From the NCBI GenBank assembly GCA_040219235.1, contig JAVJSV010000011.1:1178001-1242000 (forward strand): a DNA stretch of 64,000 nt. The letters run 5' to 3'. The position numbers and the translations under genes were made by a program. Below the pieces are notes generated by a model, which did not search any database, had not been told where the DNA came from, and saw only the letters and a list, made by a program, of their open reading frames with translations. The stretch's first letter is position 1, and the number at the start of each line of letters is the position of its first letter. Of the stretch, positions 59,580-64,000 are shown piece by piece. Source of the DNA: Rhodospirillaceae bacterium (GTDB lineage Bacteria; Pseudomonadota; Alphaproteobacteria; Rhodospirillales; Rhodospirillaceae).

Positions 59580-60116
59580 TTACTGAGTCTCTTCGTCGCG
59601 CTCCAGATTCTTAGGTTTGACGAAACGTATCAGTTGGGCGGAGGACGATTTCAAACGGCTCCAATCCGCGGCTGTAAACGCCAACTGTGAAAGCCCTCCT
59701 GTTGGATATTTCGCGTAAGCGTCTTTGAGGCTTTTGTGTTGCGGCAATGAAGAGTCCACCAGCATACGCAAGAGATCCTCAGTTGTTGGGTTATGCCCCA
59801 CCATCAACACGCGTTGGGCTGGGTCTTGTTGGCGCAATAGGTCAAGTGCATCCTGTGTAGAAGCGAGGTAGAGCTGCTTGTGATATTTGATCTCTACTTC
59901 AGGCCAGATAGATAATACGGCATCAGCCGTTTGGCGGGTCCGAAGCGCTGTTGAGCATAAAATTATGTCAGGCTTGAGGCTTTTGGACTCTAGGTAATTG
60001 GCTATTGTCATTGCATTGCGCACACCACGATCAGATAACGGTCGCTCATGGTCTGTACTGGTATTTTCTGACCAATCTGATTTAGCATGGCGCAAAAGTA
60101 ATAGAGTTAAGGGCAT
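59580..60116 (-). CDS. SixA-like phosphohistidine phosphatase
   Basis: This 178-residue histidine phosphatase family protein has the N-terminal LLLRHAKSDW catalytic RHA motif and a second His in LMVGHNPTTEDLLRMLV. In E. coli SixA acts on phosphorylated histidine proteins; the target here is unknown. It converges with hdaA (10 nt between stops) and is divergent from ppk with 172 bp between starts. Confidence 0.9.
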   Translation of the reverse strand: MPLTLLLLRHAKSDWSENTSTDHERPLSDRGVRNAMTIANYLESKSLKPDIILCSTALRTRQTADAVLSIWPEVEIKYHKQLYLASTQDALDLLRQQDPAQRVLMVGHNPTTEDLLRMLVDSSLPQHKSLKDAYAKYPTGGLSQLAFTAADWSRLKSSSAQLIRFVKPKNLERDEETQ

Positions 60117-60288
60117 GTATCAGCCTATTATTCGACATGAAGATATGCACCATGATACAATTATTGTGTTAGATTTGATTGCAGTTTCGTGAAATTCGCT
60201 CTGGTCATATTGGGTTTTCCGATAATTTGCGTTTCCCTAATGCAGGGTTTGCAATCAACCCAATTCCCAAATTTTAAGGAAGCTATGC

Positions 60289-62454
60289 GTGAGTTCGCAA
60301 GACACAGCACCAGCTATGGATAATCCGAAGGCTACAGAAATCACTATGAGCAGTAGTGACCGTTTTATTAATCGAGAGCTGTCATGGTTATCATTTAACA
60401 CGCGTGTGCTGGAAGAAGCCCAGAACAAAAACCATCCGCTTTTAGAGCGTGTTCGGTTTCTCTCTATATCAGCGTCCAACCTGGACGAATTCTATATGGT
60501 TCGTGTGGCTGGCCTTAAAGGGCAAGTGCGCGCAGGGATTACCCAACGCAGTGCTGATGGCTTAACGCCAGACGAACAACTCACCCGCATCAATGCCGCG
60601 GTTAGAGAAGTGCTTAAACGTCAGGATGAGTGCTGGGAGAGTTTACAGGCTGATTTGGATAAAGAGGATATCCACGTTGTTACCTCAAATGAACTGAATG
60701 AAACGGATAAGACATGGCTGCGTGGGCGCTTCATGGATCACATTTTTCCGGTTCTCACACCGTTGGCGATTGATCCGGCACATCCGTTTCCATTTATTCC
60801 TAATCTTGGCTTATCTCTCATTCTGCAGCTGGTTCGCATTGACAATGGTGAAGCCATGCGTGCGCTGGTTCCCATGCCCTCACAAGTTAACCGTCTTATT
60901 CGTCTACGTGGGCGGCGGATGCGGTTTATCACACTTGAAGACGCTATCATGCTGTTCGTTGATCGGCTTTTCCCGGGGTACAAGGTGATTCAATCTGGCG
61001 TGTTTAGGGTTATTCGTGACAGCGAGATGGAAATTGATGAGGAAGCGCAAGACCTTGTTCAGAGCTTTGAGACGGCTCTCAAGCGCCGCCGCAAAGGCAG
61101 TTGCATTCGCCTCAAGGTCAGTGCGTCTATGCCAGAAGATCAGGTTCAACTGATTTGTGATGAACTGGAAACCTCAGCGAATGATATGTTTCGCATTGAT
61201 GGCATGATTGGCTTGGCGGATATCAGTCAGTTGATTACGGGTGAGCGCTCTGATCTGGAATTCACACCTTACAATGCGCGTTTTCCAGAACGTATTCGCG
61301 ATTTTGGCGGAGATAGCTTTGCCGCTATCCGTAAAAAAGACATTCTTGTCCATCATCCTTACGAATCTTTTGATGCGGTTGTTCAGTTCTTGCGTCAGGC
61401 GGCCAGAGACCCAAATGTGGTCTCCATCAAGCAAACGTTGTATCGTACCAGCAAGGACTCTCCGATTGTTCAGGCGCTGATTGAAGCCGCTGAGGCGGGG
61501 AAATCGGTCACAGCTATGGTTGAACTCAAGGCGCGGTTTGATGAAGAAGCCAATATCCGCTGGGCGCGTGACCTTGAGCGCTCTGGAGCAAACGTCGTTT
61601 ATGGGTTTGTTGATCTAAAAACACATGCCAAGATATCTTTGGTTACGCGGCGCGAAGGCAACGCACTAAATTCCTATGTTCACTTTGGCACGGGTAATTA
61701 TCACCCGGTTACCGCCAAGATTTACACGGATCTGTCATTCTTCACATGTGATCCGGCCTTGTGCCGCGACGCTAACCGGGCGTTCAATTTTATGACCGGC
61801 TATGCGCGACCAGACTCCTTGGAAAAGCTTTCAATTGCCCCAATTGGTCTTAAAGAAAAAATTGAAAACCTCATCGCAAAAGAAATTGAGCATGCGCAGG
61901 CGGGACGCCCCGCAACTATATGGGCGAAGATGAATTCGCTGGTTGATCCTGCAATAATCGATCAACTGTACTTGGCCTCTCAGGCTGGCGTGCAGATAGA
62001 ACTGATTGTTCGCGGTATTTGTTGTTTGCGCCCTGGTGTTCGCGGTCTCTCAGAAAATATTCATGTCAAAAGTATTGTCGGTCGCTTTCTTGAGCACTCG
62101 CGCATTTTTGTCTTCGGTAATGGCCATCCAGTTCCCTCTCGTAAGGCAAAGGTTTTCATTTCCTCTGCCGATTGGATGACACGCAACTTGATAAATCGCG
62201 TGGAGACCTTCGTCCCAATTGAAAACCATACTGTACATCAGCAGGTTCTGGATCAGATTATGGTTGCGAACATTAATGACAATGTTCAAAGCTGGACTCT
62301 TTTATCGGATGGCAGATTCTGTCGTGATCAGCCAGAATCTTCGCCGTTTGGGGCTCATGAGTACTTCATGAACAATCCGAGTTTGTCCGGCCAGGGGACT
62401 TCAATAGATCAAGCGAAGGCTTTGGTGCCCAAACTGGTTCCAAGCCGGCGTTAA
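60289..62454 (+). CDS. ppk: Polyphosphate kinase 1
   Basis: The product is 721 residues. The N-terminal domain begins [20 protein letters not shown]. The phosphorylated histidine region is [20 protein letters not shown], and the C-terminal core includes [10 protein letters not shown]. It makes inorganic polyphosphate from ATP at the membrane. The start codon is GTG with AAGGAAG upstream. The next gene, ppx, degrades the polymer, so synthesis and breakdown are co-encoded. Confidence 0.97.
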   Translation: MSSQDTAPAMDNPKATEITMSSSDRFINRELSWLSFNTRVLEEAQNKNHPLLERVRFLSISASNLDEFYMVRVAGLKGQVRAGITQRSADGLTPDEQLTRINAAVREVLKRQDECWESLQADLDKEDIHVVTSNELNETDKTWLRGRFMDHIFPVLTPLAIDPAHPFPFIPNLGLSLILQLVRIDNGEAMRALVPMPSQVNRLIRLRGRRMRFITLEDAIMLFVDRLFPGYKVIQSGVFRVIRDSEMEIDEEAQDLVQSFETALKRRRKGSCIRLKVSASMPEDQVQLICDELETSANDMFRIDGMIGLADISQLITGERSDLEFTPYNARFPERIRDFGGDSFAAIRKKDILVHHPYESFDAVVQFLRQAARDPNVVSIKQTLYRTSKDSPIVQALIEAAEAGKSVTAMVELKARFDEEANIRWARDLERSGANVVYGFVDLKTHAKISLVTRREGNALNSYVHFGTGNYHPVTAKIYTDLSFFTCDPALCRDANRAFNFMTGYARPDSLEKLSIAPIGLKEKIENLIAKEIEHAQAGRPATIWAKMNSLVDPAIIDQLYLASQAGVQIELIVRGICCLRPGVRGLSENIHVKSIVGRFLEHSRIFVFGNGHPVPSRKAKVFISSADWMTRNLINRVETFVPIENHTVHQQVLDQIMVANINDNVQSWTLLSDGRFCRDQPESSPFGAHEYFMNNPSLSGQGTSIDQAKALVPKLVPSRR

Positions 62455-62485
62455 ACCTGCTATCAGCGCACCTTAAGATTTTGGT

Positions 62486-63994
62486 GTGAGAGATCGTGTG
62501 CCAACCGACAGCACGACATTAGCGTTACGACATCGGCCTATTGGCGTCATCGATATCGGGTCGAACTCGGTTCGACTGGTGGTGTATAGCGGCGTTATGA
62601 GAACGCCCGTTCCTATCTACAACGAAAAATCTACCTGTGGTTTAGGTCGAGATATTGAAGCGACCGGTCGATTACATCCGGAAGGTATCGATAAAGCATT
62701 CCGCGCTTTAAGGCGATTCAAAGTTCTTGCGACAGAAATGGGCCTGGTTCAGCTAGATGCTCTTGGGACGGCAGCGTTGCGGGATGCTGAAGACGGGCAA
62801 GACTTTGTCGATACGGTTAAAAAAGAGATAGGTCTTGTCATTAAAGTTCTTTCTGGAAAGCAGGAAGCCAAGCGTGCCGGTTTAGGCGTCCTGTGTGGAA
62901 TTCCTGATGCTGATGGCATTGTGGCTGATCTTGGCGGCGGTAGCTTGGAATTGGTCGACGTTCACAATGGCGAGTTTTCCAACCATGCGACGCTGCCTCT
63001 TGGCACTCTGAGATTGTCTGCGTCCTCAAATCAAAATATTGATAAAGCCGAAGAGATCGCTAACCATTATTTTGCTGCAGAGTCCTGGATTTCCAGTACC
63101 AAAGGTAGATCGCTCTATGCCGTTGGTGGCGCTTGGCGTGCTTTGGCGCGGGTCTGTATAGCCCACATGAATTATCCGCTGCATGTCCTGGATAATTTCA
63201 CCTTGACCCGGCAGCAGGCCATTTCGGTTTTCGAACTCATTTCGAACCTCAGCCCCCAAACGCTTGATAAGATTCGTAGCATTGATAAGGCCCGCCTTGT
63301 TACCTTGCCGTTAGCCGCAATGGTTCTGCAAAGACTCCTGGAAATTAGCCGACCAGAGAAGTTGGTTTTTTCCATATATGGCATGCGTGAAGGTCAGTTT
63401 TACAAAGATCTGCCCGAGAAAATAAAAGTGACTGACCCTCTGATTAGCGCAGCTGAGGAACTGAGCCGCGGCGCCGGCCGAGACCCGAAGACGGGGCATG
63501 AGGCTTTCACGTGGCTCGACTCTCTTTTCCCAGGCGAAACACCGGCACAGTCCAAGCTACGTTTGGCAGCCTGTTTGCTGCGAGATGTTTGTTGGGCTGA
63601 ACATCCGGACTACCGCGCAGAACAGGCATTCCTGCGCGTGTTGAGATTGCCGTTTATGGGCCTGGAGCACGAAGACCGCGCTGGTTTGGCACTTGCCATG
63701 TTTTACCGTTATCGCAGCGATGATACCTCGGAGGCCATTGAGCAGGCCCATGCCATGCTGGATGATAGTCGCATACATCGGGTGAGGACCATTGGTCTGG
63801 GTTTGCGCCTAGCGTATTCTCTATCCGGAGGAATGCCAGGCATATTGCCAAAAACAAAACTTGATGTTGGTGAGACGACAATAGTTCTGACGCTGCCAGC
63901 CGACGATCCTTCATTTGGCAGCGGTTCTTACCCGAAGCGCCTGTCGCGGCTGGCCAATCATCTCGGTCTCAACGATAATATTGAGCTGCTGTAA
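62486..63994 (+). CDS. ppx: Exopolyphosphatase / guanosine pentaphosphatase family
   Basis: This 502-residue actin-fold enzyme has the phosphate loop VIDIGSNSVRLVVYSG and a second glycine-rich motif GIVADLGGGSLELVDV. A C-terminal helical domain follows (AACLLRDVCWAEHPDYRAEQ). Members remove terminal phosphate from polyphosphate and may act on pppGpp. The start is GTG 62486, with GTG 62498 as an alternative; neither has a strong ribosome binding site. It lies 31 nt after ppk and ends just inside the window. Confidence 0.95.
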   Translation: MRDRVPTDSTTLALRHRPIGVIDIGSNSVRLVVYSGVMRTPVPIYNEKSTCGLGRDIEATGRLHPEGIDKAFRALRRFKVLATEMGLVQLDALGTAALRDAEDGQDFVDTVKKEIGLVIKVLSGKQEAKRAGLGVLCGIPDADGIVADLGGGSLELVDVHNGEFSNHATLPLGTLRLSASSNQNIDKAEEIANHYFAAESWISSTKGRSLYAVGGAWRALARVCIAHMNYPLHVLDNFTLTRQQAISVFELISNLSPQTLDKIRSIDKARLVTLPLAAMVLQRLLEISRPEKLVFSIYGMREGQFYKDLPEKIKVTDPLISAAEELSRGAGRDPKTGHEAFTWLDSLFPGETPAQSKLRLAACLLRDVCWAEHPDYRAEQAFLRVLRLPFMGLEHEDRAGLALAMFYRYRSDDTSEAIEQAHAMLDDSRIHRVRTIGLGLRLAYSLSGGMPGILPKTKLDVGETTIVLTLPADDPSFGSGSYPKRLSRLANHLGLNDNIELL

Positions 63995-64000
63995 AACGTC

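Overview
The window is a 64 kb stretch of an alphaproteobacterial chromosome. It is probably from a Rhodospirillales-like, possibly marine lineage; the order is inferred from gene content and not proven. Direct signs of the class are a circularly permuted two-piece tmRNA gene, an alpha-type SspB adaptor, an RpoH heat-shock sigma factor with its RpoH box, an HdaA-type replication regulator and a complete division/cell-wall (dcw) cluster running from mraZ to ftsZ. Almost all of the sequence is core chromosome with dense, often 4-bp-overlapping genes. No phage, insertion sequence, CRISPR array or tRNA was recognised.

Layout. 1-909: tail of an M48 metalloprotease. 910-6522: the one clearly accessory block. 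An AT-rich regulatory region holds a truncated gene remnant, a palindrome and three direct repeats. It is followed by an apparent operon of a TonB-dependent outer-membrane receptor, two exported VOC-fold paralogues that lack the usual metal ligands, and a Tat-exported M24-fold enzyme. 6562-9804: a stand-alone response regulator, a PPOX-type flavoprotein, a glutathione S-transferase and a divergent LysR regulator. 9979-14629 (minus): ligA, recN, bamD. 14740-34667 (minus): lpxC and then, moving upstream, ftsZ-ftsA-ftsQ-ddl-murB-murC-murG-ftsW-murD-mraY-murF-murE-ftsI-ftsL-rsmH-mraZ, with a promoter and four MraZ-like boxes ahead of mraZ. 34889-35271 (minus): RNase P RNA with its own promoter. 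35311-37929 (minus): an AmpD-like amidase, an EamA transporter and rpoH.

38223-43262 (plus): an acyl-CoA dehydrogenase and an AsmA-family protein. 43248-47152 (minus): an operon carrying both a class I and a class II fumarase, with a hydrolase between them and a small ribbon-helix-helix protein at the end. 47210-48212 (minus): sspB directly downstream of the tmRNA gene ssrA, so the degradation tag and the adaptor that reads it are neighbours. 48310-49643: thyA-folA. 49659-50756 (minus): the Mrp/ApbC Fe-S carrier, divergent from hflK-hflC-Do protease-holC-ndk-purN (50925-56384). purM (minus) starts against a divergent DUF2066 gene followed by hdaA. The window ends with a SixA-like phosphatase (minus) and ppk-ppx.

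The best candidate for an undescribed system is the receptor-VOC-VOC-M24 cassette at 1413-6522. Its layout predicts energy-dependent uptake of a compound across the outer membrane, followed by periplasmic binding and processing. The substrate cannot be read from the sequence. A 70-bp segment encoding the Tat signal of the M24 protein is repeated exactly, about 4 kb upstream, in the truncated remnant, which suggests the locus has been rearranged.
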